A stretch of DNA of 64,000 bases, taken from contig NZ_QEKH01000026.1 in the NCBI RefSeq assembly GCF_003096415.1, positions 19,867 through 83,866 of the forward strand, written 5' to 3'. A program made the translations under genes and the position numbers. Under the pieces are notes generated by a model. It did not search any database. It was not told where the DNA came from and saw nothing but the letters and a program-made list of their open reading frames with translations. Positions 1-6,100 of the stretch are shown piece after piece; position 1 is the first letter of the stretch, and every line of letters begins with the position of its first letter. The DNA comes from Victivallis vadensis (GTDB taxonomy: Bacteria > Verrucomicrobiota > Lentisphaeria > Victivallales > Victivallaceae).

Positions 1-284
1 GTCGGGCAATCAAAGGGTTTTGCCAGCTTCGCCAGCACGACGACCGGCGACTCCAGGCCGGGCAACCGGATATGGGGCAGAATCAGTCCGTTGCCGACCG
101 CAGTGGGGGACTGCTCCTCGCGGATTTTGACCTGTTTGAAGATTTCAGTCGGTGAGATTCCGCATTTTTTCGCGTACTCGTCCTTTACCGCGGCCTTGGC
201 TAAAGTGAGAAAAAGATCGTCTTCGTCCCTGATCTCCAGATCGGGAAGAAAGCTGACCGACACCGGATATTCATTGAGGTTCAT
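1..284 (-). CDS. PTS EIIA domain protein, fructose/nitrogen type (partial, 3' end outside window)
   Basis: About 94 N-terminal residues are visible before the window ends. The segment GNGLILPHIR places a histidine at residue 71 in the position of the phosphorylated His of fructose/Ntr-type EIIA domains (family pattern G-x-G-x-x-x-P-H), followed by a typical beta-strand stretch (SPVVVLAKL). Such domains accept phosphate from HPr or NPr and either pass it to a sugar transporter or act as regulators. The ATG at 282-284 has an AGGAG ribosome site just upstream (around 291-299 on the opposite strand). The rest of the protein lies outside, so a stand-alone regulator cannot be told from a transporter subunit. 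The fold call is fairly safe; the substrate is unknown. Confidence 0.75.
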   Translation of the reverse strand, partial: MNLNEYPVSVSFLPDLEIRDEDDLFLTLAKAAVKDEYAKKCGISPTEIFKQVKIREEQSPTAVGNGLILPHIRLPGLESPVVVLAKLAKPFDCP

Positions 285-366
285 AATTGTACTCCTGAGT
301 AAACAAGGAAACCATGTCAATTCAAATTCTGTTCAGATACCGGAATTCCCTGTCGCTGCAGGAAAT

Positions 367-771
367 TCAACAGAACGGCACAGGAGGCGACCGCCCGGCC
401 GGCAGTTCCGAATAAAGCCTGTGCCGCGGCCGGCCGCGGAAATCGGGATGAAACTTTTTCCCCGCCGTTCCCGGCAAGCCCTGCTCGCCGCAGGGCTGAA
501 CTTCCGCATATTCACCGATAAATCCGGATTTTTTCCACGAGTCCGGCAACAGTTTTTCCATTCCGGTCACCGCCGGCTCCGTCATCCCGAAAACCGTTAC
601 GCCATTTCCCCGGTCCGGCGTGCCGACCGCTGCTGCCGTAATCCGGGCCGATCCGAAATTCACCGGCGCACACCACCCTTCTCCGGCGGCAAAAATTTCG
701 CCGCCGAACCCGAATCCGCACAGCGCCGTCAGCACCAGGATCAATGATAGGCCGATAAACTTCAAATTCAT
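367..771 (-). CDS. Hypothetical small secreted protein
   Basis: The 134-residue frame opens with a convincing signal peptide: Lys at position 4, a hydrophobic stretch through about residue 22, then Ala-Ala near residue 29. The remainder has no family I recognise, and the C-terminal third (Arg/Pro/Gly rich) reads like non-coding GC-rich frame, so the true end could be earlier or a frameshift may be present. A competing frame covers 512-820. No strong Shine-Dalgarno sequence is seen before the ATG. I keep it because of the signal peptide, with low confidence. Confidence 0.35.
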   Translation of the reverse strand: MNLKFIGLSLILVLTALCGFGFGGEIFAAGEGWCAPVNFGSARITAAAVGTPDRGNGVTVFGMTEPAVTGMEKLLPDSWKKSGFIGEYAEVQPCGEQGLPGTAGKKFHPDFRGRPRHRLYSELPAGRSPPVPFC

Positions 772-924
772 AAAAACCGAACAGGTTTACAAATGGAACT
801 CTCTTATAAAATAGTTGCATATCCCGTAGTTTTCAAGTTCAGAATAGTTCGGGAATGCTGAAAAAAATCCGAATCTTCCGGTTTCCCGGAGAATCAGGAG
901 GGGGCTGTACAGTGCAAGCCGGGG

Positions 925-1749
925 CTACGCCAGCGGCAATGTTGTCGCGGCACGGGTCATCTCGTCGTGATACCCGATCACGGGGTCCAGCTTGCCGATA
1001 TAAGGGCCGAGCGACTCCAGATAATGACAGGTCGCGAAATGCTCCGATTTCTCCTGATATCTCTCCAGCCAGCGGTTGAGCCGCAGCTCGTGCTCGGGAG
1101 TCGTCGGCCAGACCGCCTTGATCCCGGATTGGCCGATCCGGTAAGGTTTCGGAGTCAGCCGGGCGCGATAACAGTGCTGGGCGCAGCAGAGCTGGGCATA
1201 CAGCGCGTCGGAATTGAAATCGGCCATCAATTTCTCCATCGGTTCCGAACCGGGTTCGAAGCCGCCGCGCGGCAGCAGCAGCCGGTATCCGGCGCAGGTT
1301 TTGTAAACCCGGATCGTCACTTCGCGGTACTCCGGCCGGGCCGCTACTTTGCGGATGCGGTCCAGAATCTCCGGGTCGGTCAGCGGCTTGCCGCCTCCGA
1401 ACGAGATGCCCAGAAAACGGAACTTCGGCTCGGAAAAAATTTCATTCGCATCCACGTCGATAAAGACCAGCTTTTCGGAATTCAGCACCAGCGCCCCGTA
1501 GCGGTTGCGCGTGACGATGTTTTCCGGCGAAAACTCCCGGACGATCTCCTCGCGGATCGGCCGCTCCTGATATCCCCACTCCGTCTCCTCGCCGTTCACC
1601 CGCAGCTGGATCTGGCTGAGCAGCCACTCGGCGCGCTCCTCGGCATCCTCATGCGAGATGTCGGAGTAGCCGTAAACGCGGGTCGGCTGAACCGAATCGC
1701 CGACCTGAATCGCCCCGAGCTTCTCGACCCAGTAATGGTAAATCTTCAT
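925..1749 (-). CDS. Hypothetical protein with a possible primase-like hhhDhD motif
   Basis: This 274-residue protein starts at the ATG at 1747-1749, which has AGGAAG at a good distance; a longer open frame to 1881 lacks such a site. I do not recognise the family with certainty. Residues 95-100 (VFIDVD) match the hydrophobic-Asp-hydrophobic-Asp pattern of archaeo-eukaryotic primases, and residues 149-160 (YKTCAGYRLLLP) look like the second strand of that fold, where those enzymes usually carry S-x-H. The histidine is not there, so a catalytic role is speculative. The C-terminal part has several Arg, Tyr and Cys residues. It is transcribed away from rpe, with a 176-base divergent spacer. Confidence 0.7.
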   Translation of the reverse strand: MKIYHYWVEKLGAIQVGDSVQPTRVYGYSDISHEDAEERAEWLLSQIQLRVNGEETEWGYQERPIREEIVREFSPENIVTRNRYGALVLNSEKLVFIDVDANEIFSEPKFRFLGISFGGGKPLTDPEILDRIRKVAARPEYREVTIRVYKTCAGYRLLLPRGGFEPGSEPMEKLMADFNSDALYAQLCCAQHCYRARLTPKPYRIGQSGIKAVWPTTPEHELRLNRWLERYQEKSEHFATCHYLESLGPYIGKLDPVIGYHDEMTRAATTLPLA

Positions 1750-1869
1750 CGTACTTCCTGAAAATGTTTGGAAACCTGCAATTGAATTAATAATAACATC
1801 CTGACGCGGAAAAGCAAGCGGAATTTCCAACCAAACCGCTATTTCCGCATGAAAAGCATTTCCCGGCGA

Positions 1870-1898
1870 TTGTAAAAACACCGAAAAAGTGGTATATT
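1870..1898 (+). promoter_or_regulatory. Sigma-70-type promoter of the rpe operon
   Basis: TTGTAA at 1870-1875 and TATATT at 1893-1898 are separated by exactly 17 bases. The predicted transcript start is about 20 bases before the rpe start codon. The same box pair and spacing recur at other promoters in this window. Confidence 0.65.
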
Positions 1899-1925
1899 TC
1901 CAGTCAAGACAAGGGAGATTTTTTT

Positions 1926-2630
1926 ATGAGAGACCTCAGGGAACTTCCGCTCGACCGGATTCTGGTTTCCCCGTCGGTGCTGGCGGCGGATTTCACCGAA
2001 CTCGCCGCGGAAATCGACCGGGCGGTTCAGGGAAAAGCCGACCTGATCCATCTGGATGTGATGGACGGCTGCTTCGTGCCGAATATTTCCTTCGGGCCGC
2101 CGGTGATCAAAAGCATCCGCAAGCGGACGGAGCTGATCCTCGACACCCATATCATGATCGAACATCCGGTCCGTTATGCGAAAGCATTCGCCGAAGCCGG
2201 TTCGGATCACCTGACCTTCCATCTGGAGTGCGCAGATCCGACCGCCGAAGCGATCGAAGCGATCCGGCAGGCGGGCTGCACGGTCGGCATCTCCCTGAAA
2301 CCCGCCACTCCGGCGGAGGCGGTTTTCCCGTGGCTCGACCGGATCGACCTGGTATTGGTGATGACCGTTGAACCCGGTTTCGGCGGCCAGAAATTCATGG
2401 CGGACCAGATGCCGAAAATCGCCGCGATCCGGCGTGAAATCAAACGGCGCAACTTGCATGTCCAGTTGGAAGCGGACGGCGGCATCGACGAAACGACCGT
2501 CATTCCGACCGCCTCCTGCGGCGCCAACATGATCGTGGCCGGCACCAGCGTCTTCCGCCATCCGGGCGGCGCCGCCGAAGGCATCCGGCTGCTGCACGAC
2601 GCCGTTTCCGTACTGGATACGAACCTCTAA
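1926..2630 (+). CDS. rpe: Ribulose-phosphate 3-epimerase
   Basis: Interconverts ribulose 5-phosphate and xylulose 5-phosphate in the pentose phosphate pathway (cytosolic TIM barrel). The 234 residues match the usual size. Family signatures are present in order: LIHLDVMDGCFVPN with the metal-binding and catalytic Asp, the strand DTHIMIEHP with its metal-ligand His, the phosphate loop MTVEPGFGGQKFM, and LEADGGI with the second catalytic Asp. AGGGAGA lies 6-8 bases before the ATG. gcvT follows after 18 bases, so rpe leads a four-gene plus-strand operon served by the promoter at 1870-1898. Confidence 0.97.
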   Translation: MRDLRELPLDRILVSPSVLAADFTELAAEIDRAVQGKADLIHLDVMDGCFVPNISFGPPVIKSIRKRTELILDTHIMIEHPVRYAKAFAEAGSDHLTFHLECADPTAEAIEAIRQAGCTVGISLKPATPAEAVFPWLDRIDLVLVMTVEPGFGGQKFMADQMPKIAAIRREIKRRNLHVQLEADGGIDETTVIPTASCGANMIVAGTSVFRHPGGAAEGIRLLHDAVSVLDTNL

Positions 2631-2648
2631 CCCCGCAGGGAGCGCAGT

Positions 2649-3767
2649 ATGGCCGCACTAAAAAACACTCCGATCGTGGAATACCATATCGAACTCGGCG
2701 CCAAGATGGTTCCGACCTCCGGCTGGAATATGCCGCTCCACTACGGCGAGGGGATCATCGCCGAACACCGGCACACCCGCAAGGCCTGTTCCGTTTTCGA
2801 CATGTGCCACAAGGGCGAATTCCGGATCGCCGGGCCGGAAGCGGTCCGGGCGATGGACCGCATCCTGGCCCGCCCGGTCGCGGACCTGCCGGTCGGCGGC
2901 TGCCGTTATAACTTCCTGCTAGATGACGACGGCGGCGTGCGGGACGACCTGCTGGCGTTCCGGATGGCGGACGACGACCTGTTCCTGGTGGTCAACGCGG
3001 GCAACACCTTCGCCGACGCCAACTGGATCAGGGAGCGCCTGCCGGAGCGCGGCGCGGAATTTTACGACCTTTCCGCCGATATCGCGATGCTCGACCTGCA
3101 GGGGCCGCGCTCCGCCGACGTGCTGCTGGAGCTGGGGATGAAACTTTCGGACCTGCCCGGCCATTTCCATGTGTCGCTGGCCGATCTGGACGGCATCCGC
3201 TGCATCATCAGCCGGACCGGCTGCACCGGCGAACTGGGCTTTGAGATCTATTTCGACGCGGAGTACGCCGACCAGCTGTGGGATCTGTTTCTCTCCACCG
3301 ACCCGGTGATGCCGGCGGGTTTGGGCGCCCGCGATACGCTGCGCCTCGAAATGGGTTATCCGGTCCACGACCACGAACTCCACCGCGAATGGTCCCCCTT
3401 CGACTCCGGCGCCGGCTCCCTGATCGACCTCGAATCGGAACGTGATTTCATCGGCAAGGCGGCGCTGCTGCAGCGCAAGGCGACCCGCCAGCTGATCGCG
3501 GTGGAACTGGAAGGGCGCCGCGCCTCCCGGCCCGGCAGCGCGGTGCTGAATGAACGCGAGGAGATCATCGGCGTGGTGACCAGCGGCTCTTTCTGCCCGA
3601 CCCTTGAAAAGGCCGCCGCGCTGTGCAGTATCGAAATCGACTGCGCCAAAGTGCCCGGCGACCGGGTCCTGCTGGAAGCCGGTGACGTCCGGCTGCCCGG
3701 AACCGTGGTGGAGCGCCCGTTTTACCGCAACGGAACCGCCAAAGAAAAACTGGAACCCGAAGCATGA
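2649..3767 (+). CDS. gcvT: Aminomethyltransferase, glycine cleavage T protein
   Basis: Transfers the methylene group from aminomethyl-lipoyl H protein to tetrahydrofolate in glycine breakdown. The 372 residues are full length. The N-terminal folate-binding fold begins SGWNMPLHYGEGIIAEH, the catalytic acidic segment GGVRDDLLAF aligns with the conserved Asp of E. coli GcvT, and TGCTGELGFEIYF and GLGARDTLRLEMG are family signatures. The C-terminal barrel domain ends with GSFCPTLEKAAALC. No gcvH, gcvP or lpd gene is nearby, so the complex is encoded elsewhere or this is a GcvT-like folate enzyme; the GcvT reading is more likely. The stop overlaps the next start by four bases. Confidence 0.93.
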   Translation: MAALKNTPIVEYHIELGAKMVPTSGWNMPLHYGEGIIAEHRHTRKACSVFDMCHKGEFRIAGPEAVRAMDRILARPVADLPVGGCRYNFLLDDDGGVRDDLLAFRMADDDLFLVVNAGNTFADANWIRERLPERGAEFYDLSADIAMLDLQGPRSADVLLELGMKLSDLPGHFHVSLADLDGIRCIISRTGCTGELGFEIYFDAEYADQLWDLFLSTDPVMPAGLGARDTLRLEMGYPVHDHELHREWSPFDSGAGSLIDLESERDFIGKAALLQRKATRQLIAVELEGRRASRPGSAVLNEREEIIGVVTSGSFCPTLEKAAALCSIEIDCAKVPGDRVLLEAGDVRLPGTVVERPFYRNGTAKEKLEPEA

Positions 3768-4111
3768 TGATCCCGTTGCTGGTGCTGGTCGCGTGGGTGC
3801 TGCTCACCGTCTGGCCGCTTTTCTTCCGCCGCTGGAAATATTGGAAATACCTGCTGCCGCTCAGCAATTTCATCGTGGTCGCGCTGGGGGCGTGGCTGCT
3901 CTGCTACTTCCAGATGGAACGCAACTTCACCCGGGGAGCGGAGGCGGAGGCGGTCAGCACCACCCGGGAGTACCTGAAAAACGGCGGCGATCCGGCAATC
4001 CTTTCCCGGAAGCTCGAAGCGGTTTCCGATTCGCCGCCGCCCGCCACTCCGCGCGGAGTGATGCGTCATTGGCTTGACGCGATTCCGCCGCTGCCGGAGG
4101 AACAGCCATGA
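3764..4111 (+). CDS. Small membrane protein, first of a tandem pair
   Basis: 115 residues with two predicted transmembrane segments (about 3-20 and 32-52) separated by a basic loop (FRRWKYWKY), then a helical soluble tail ending in a Pro-rich stretch. It starts by ATGA overlap with gcvT and ends by ATGA overlap with the next gene, implying translational coupling. No family is recognised. Its layout (two membrane helices, short helix, Pro-rich tail) mirrors the next protein, so the two may be a diverged duplication or partners. A link to glycine or pentose metabolism is suggested only by operon position. Confidence 0.75.
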   Translation: MMIPLLVLVAWVLLTVWPLFFRRWKYWKYLLPLSNFIVVALGAWLLCYFQMERNFTRGAEAEAVSTTREYLKNGGDPAILSRKLEAVSDSPPPATPRGVMRHWLDAIPPLPEEQP

Positions 4112-4467
4112 ACATCATGATCATCGCCAATCTGCTGATCGTGGTCATGGTGTTTCTGGTGCTGCCGTACTGGCTGATCGGCAAACTGAAATTCGACCGC
4201 AAAGTAAAACTTTCGATCGGCTTCAACTACTACGGATTGATGATCGTGATCTATCTGGGGCTGATGATCTGCTCCAGCTTGAACACCGCCCGGAAGGTCG
4301 CACAGGAAAACGTGAGCACGCTCTCCCGGGCGCTGAAAGAATATCCGTCCGCCAGGGTGCAGGCGGCGCTGGAAAAATGGCTTCACAACGGGGAAGAGAG
4401 CTACTTCCTGCTGAAAAATGAGCTTCCGGTTGAAGCGCCGGAGCCGGAACCGCCGGCCGGGAAATAG
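4108..4467 (+). CDS. Small membrane protein, second of a tandem pair
   Basis: 119 residues with two hydrophobic segments (about 4-24 and 41-60), a basic loop between them (KLKFDRKVK), an amphipathic helical region with KVAQENVSTLSRALKEYP, and a Pro/Glu-rich end. The start overlaps the previous stop by four bases. It is last in the rpe operon; the tRNA-Cys promoter begins 28 bases after the stop. I do not recognise a family. Confidence 0.75.
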   Translation: MNIMIIANLLIVVMVFLVLPYWLIGKLKFDRKVKLSIGFNYYGLMIVIYLGLMICSSLNTARKVAQENVSTLSRALKEYPSARVQAALEKWLHNGEESYFLLKNELPVEAPEPEPPAGK

Positions 4468-4495
4468 TTTTTTGCAAGTTTCCCGGCTTCTCGGT

Positions 4496-4524
4496 TTGAC
4501 AAACCCTCCAAACGGATATATATT
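4496..4524 (+). promoter_or_regulatory. Promoter of tRNA-Cys
   Basis: A consensus TTGACA at 4496-4501, a 17-base spacer and TATATT at 4519-4524. The tRNA begins 18 bases after the -10 box, as expected for a short leader. Confidence 0.75.
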
Positions 4525-4542
4525 CAATACCATCTCAAACGA

Positions 4543-4616
4543 GGCGTGGTAGCCAATCGGTTAGGCAACGGTCTGCAAAATCGTTTAGACCGGTTCGACT
4601 CCGGTCCACGCCTCCA
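4543..4616 (+). tRNA. tRNA-Cys (GCA)
   Basis: Seven-base acceptor stem (GGCGTGG/CCACGCC), anticodon arm ACGGT/ATCGT with loop CTGCAAA giving anticodon GCA, T arm ACCGG/CCGGT with loop TTCGACT, discriminator U73 as expected for cysteine tRNA, and an encoded CCA end. Confidence 0.95.
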
Positions 4617-4630
4617 TTTTTTTGCCCTCA

Positions 4631-4664
4631 AATCCCGGTTTCCGCGATGGAAACCGGGATTTTT
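4631..4664 (+). terminator. Rho-independent terminator after tRNA-Cys
   Basis: A 13-base stem (AATCCCGGTTTCC/GGAAACCGGGATT) with a five-base loop, running into a T tract at 4660-4664. Confidence 0.85.
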
Positions 4665-4675
4665 CTGTATCGTAA

Positions 4676-4703
4676 TTGAAATTTCCCGTAAGCGGTTTAT
4701 ATT
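4676..4703 (+). promoter_or_regulatory. Promoter of the MntA/HepT module
   Basis: TTGAAA at 4676-4681 and TATATT at 4698-4703 with a 16-base spacer, 21 bases before the start codon of the antitoxin gene. Confidence 0.6.
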
Positions 4704-4724
4704 TACAACGGACAGGAGGAGATC

Positions 4725-5018
4725 ATGTGCAAACTCGATGAACTCAGAGCAAAACGGGAAGATATCTACCGGATCGCGCGAACGCATAAGGTGGAAAAGC
4801 TCTACGTGTTCGGCTCCTGCGCCCGCAAGGAGGAAACACCGGATAGCGACGTGGACTTCATCGCCAAGTTTTCGCGTGGAACCACGCTGTTCGACCAAGC
4901 GGAGTTATTGGAACAACTGTCTGAATTTCTGCACTCCAAAGTTGATGTGGTTTCGTTGGGCGCGTTAAACGGCGATACGTTCAGCCGCGAAGTAGAAAAG
5001 GATATGGTGGCACTTTGA
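4725..5018 (+). CDS. Minimal nucleotidyltransferase, MntA-type antitoxin
   Basis: 97 residues carrying the nucleotidyltransferase signature VFGSCARKEETPDSDVDFI: the GS pair, then two Asp residues in DxD that bind the metal-nucleotide. In characterised HepT/MntA (type VII) systems the nucleotidyltransferase modifies the HEPN toxin with AMP at its active-site tyrosine and so silences it. AGGAGGA lies before the ATG. The stop overlaps the TTG start of the HEPN gene, so the pair is coupled. The DNA is visibly more AT-rich than the flanking genes, which suits recent acquisition next to a tRNA gene. Confidence 0.9.
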   Translation: MCKLDELRAKREDIYRIARTHKVEKLYVFGSCARKEETPDSDVDFIAKFSRGTTLFDQAELLEQLSEFLHSKVDVVSLGALNGDTFSREVEKDMVAL

Positions 5019-5380
5019 ATCCTGACATCAATCGGTTGGAACATATACTCAAGGGCATTTCCCGTGTCGAAGAGACACTGACGGTGTCTTATGATGAATT
5101 TATCCGCAATCAGGATAAAAAAGACATTGTCTTCGCTAATTTCGCCATGATTGGCGAAGCCGCCGCCCGAATATCCGATGACCTGCGGAAAGCGCATCCT
5201 GATGTTTCATGGAAACGTTCCGTTGCCATGCGCAATGTACTGATACATAATTATATGGCTGTTGACTACAGCATTGTCTGGGATACGGCGATGGATGATT
5301 TGCCGGTTCTGAAAAAAACAGATACAAAAGATACTGGAGGATATATCGGAGAAATAACCGAATCTTACAATTGTATATGA
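5015..5380 (+). CDS. HEPN-domain RNase, HepT-type toxin (DUF86)
   Basis: 121 residues, all-helical. The HEPN RNase motif R-x4-H-x-Y is intact at residues 73-80 (RNVLIHNY), which predicts an active ribonuclease and supplies the tyrosine modified by the partner. The start is a TTG inside the TTGA overlap with the antitoxin gene, so translation depends on the upstream gene. The C-terminal tail (GGYIGEITES) is probably flexible. The family is known to cleave tRNA or mRNA; the target here is unknown. A large RNA-like hairpin follows 28 bases after the stop. Confidence 0.9.
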   Translation: MNPDINRLEHILKGISRVEETLTVSYDEFIRNQDKKDIVFANFAMIGEAAARISDDLRKAHPDVSWKRSVAMRNVLIHNYMAVDYSIVWDTAMDDLPVLKKTDTKDTGGYIGEITESYNCI

Positions 5381-5408
5381 CAAGTCTATTTTGACTTTCA
5401 GCAGATGC

Positions 5409-5522
5409 TCAACTAGAAACCCACTACACTTCTAACACGAGAGCCATTGCTGGAGGAGGGTGCCATATTTGGTGCTCCCCTCTTGCATTCTCGTGTGGGC
5501 TCGTAGTGGGGCCTCTAGTTGG
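5409..5522 (+). other. Long imperfect hairpin, candidate structured RNA or attC-like site
   Basis: Two arms about 34 nt long pair across the element: CAACTAGA with TCTAGTTG, CCC-ACTAC with GTAGT-GGGG, and ACACGAG with CTCGTGT. An inner stem (GAGGAGGGTGCCA with TGGTGCTCCCCTC) closes on a short AT loop. Several inner pairs are G-U wobbles when read on the plus strand, which favours a plus-strand RNA. It lies between the HepT stop and a terminator. GCTCAAC at 5407-5413 fits the integron RYYYAAC box, but the right side GTTGGTG only partly fits GTTRRRY. Confidence 0.6.
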
Positions 5523-5548
5523 TGCAATTGGGGTTGCACCTCTTTTTT
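5521..5548 (+). terminator. Rho-independent terminator after the MntA/HepT module
   Basis: Stem GGTGCAA/TTGCACC with loop TTGGGG followed by TCTTTTTTT. It sits directly on the edge of the long hairpin, so the module transcript probably ends here and carries that structure as its 3' end. Confidence 0.75.
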
Positions 5549-5619
5549 TGCACAAATTTTCATCTGCCGCGTAAGATTGCCGATAGCTTCCGTATAAAAT
5601 GACGAAGGAGATGAAAACA

Positions 5620-6033
5620 ATGAAACGAGTATTGCTTCCGCTGTTCGGAATCCTGCTGCTGGCCGGATGCGCCGCCGGTCCGCAAACACGGAATAAGCCT
5701 TATCCCGATGTCAAAGTCTCCCGCCTCCTGAAAGTGATCGACGGCGACACCTTCCGCTGCGACATCGACGAACACTCGGCTATCGCGGGCAAAAACATCT
5801 CCATCCGCCTCCGGGGGATCAACACACCCGAACTGAGAAGCAGGAATAAAGAGGAGCGCCGATCCGCCCAGCTTGAAAAACAACGCCTTTCCGATCTTCT
5901 GCACAACGCCCGCGTGATCGAGCTGCGCAACATCGGCCGGGACAAATACTTCCGGATCGACGCCGACGTCTATATCGACGGCGAGCCGCTCCTGCCGAAG
6001 CTCAACCGGCAGTATCTGACCCGGGGGAAATAA
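5620..6033 (+). CDS. Thermonuclease-like (SNase) lipoprotein
   Basis: The start at 5620 is preferred because AAGGAG lies ten bases upstream; two earlier in-frame ATGs at 5599 and 5611 sit on or against that site. The signal peptide ends in a lipobox (LLLAGC, Cys 17), predicting attachment to a membrane. The mature part has staphylococcal-nuclease elements: VIDGDTF (metal-binding Asp), RLRGINTPEL (catalytic Arg and Glu) and YFRIDADVYIDG with the second Arg. At 137 residues it is a compact single domain ending soon after the last core strand. The likely role is degradation of extracytoplasmic nucleic acid; substrate preference is unknown. Confidence 0.88.
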   Translation: MKRVLLPLFGILLLAGCAAGPQTRNKPYPDVKVSRLLKVIDGDTFRCDIDEHSAIAGKNISIRLRGINTPELRSRNKEERRSAQLEKQRLSDLLHNARVIELRNIGRDKYFRIDADVYIDGEPLLPKLNRQYLTRGK

Positions 6034-6100
6034 TCCACAAAGGCAAGCAAAGCAAAAAGCGCGTCGATGCCTTTCGGCCTGCTTTCCGGTAGTTTCCGGT

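Noticed and set aside
5432..5689. Minus-strand frame of 85 codons over the long hairpin
   Set aside because: Runs through both the hairpin and the terminator with no start site; the DNA is better explained as structure.
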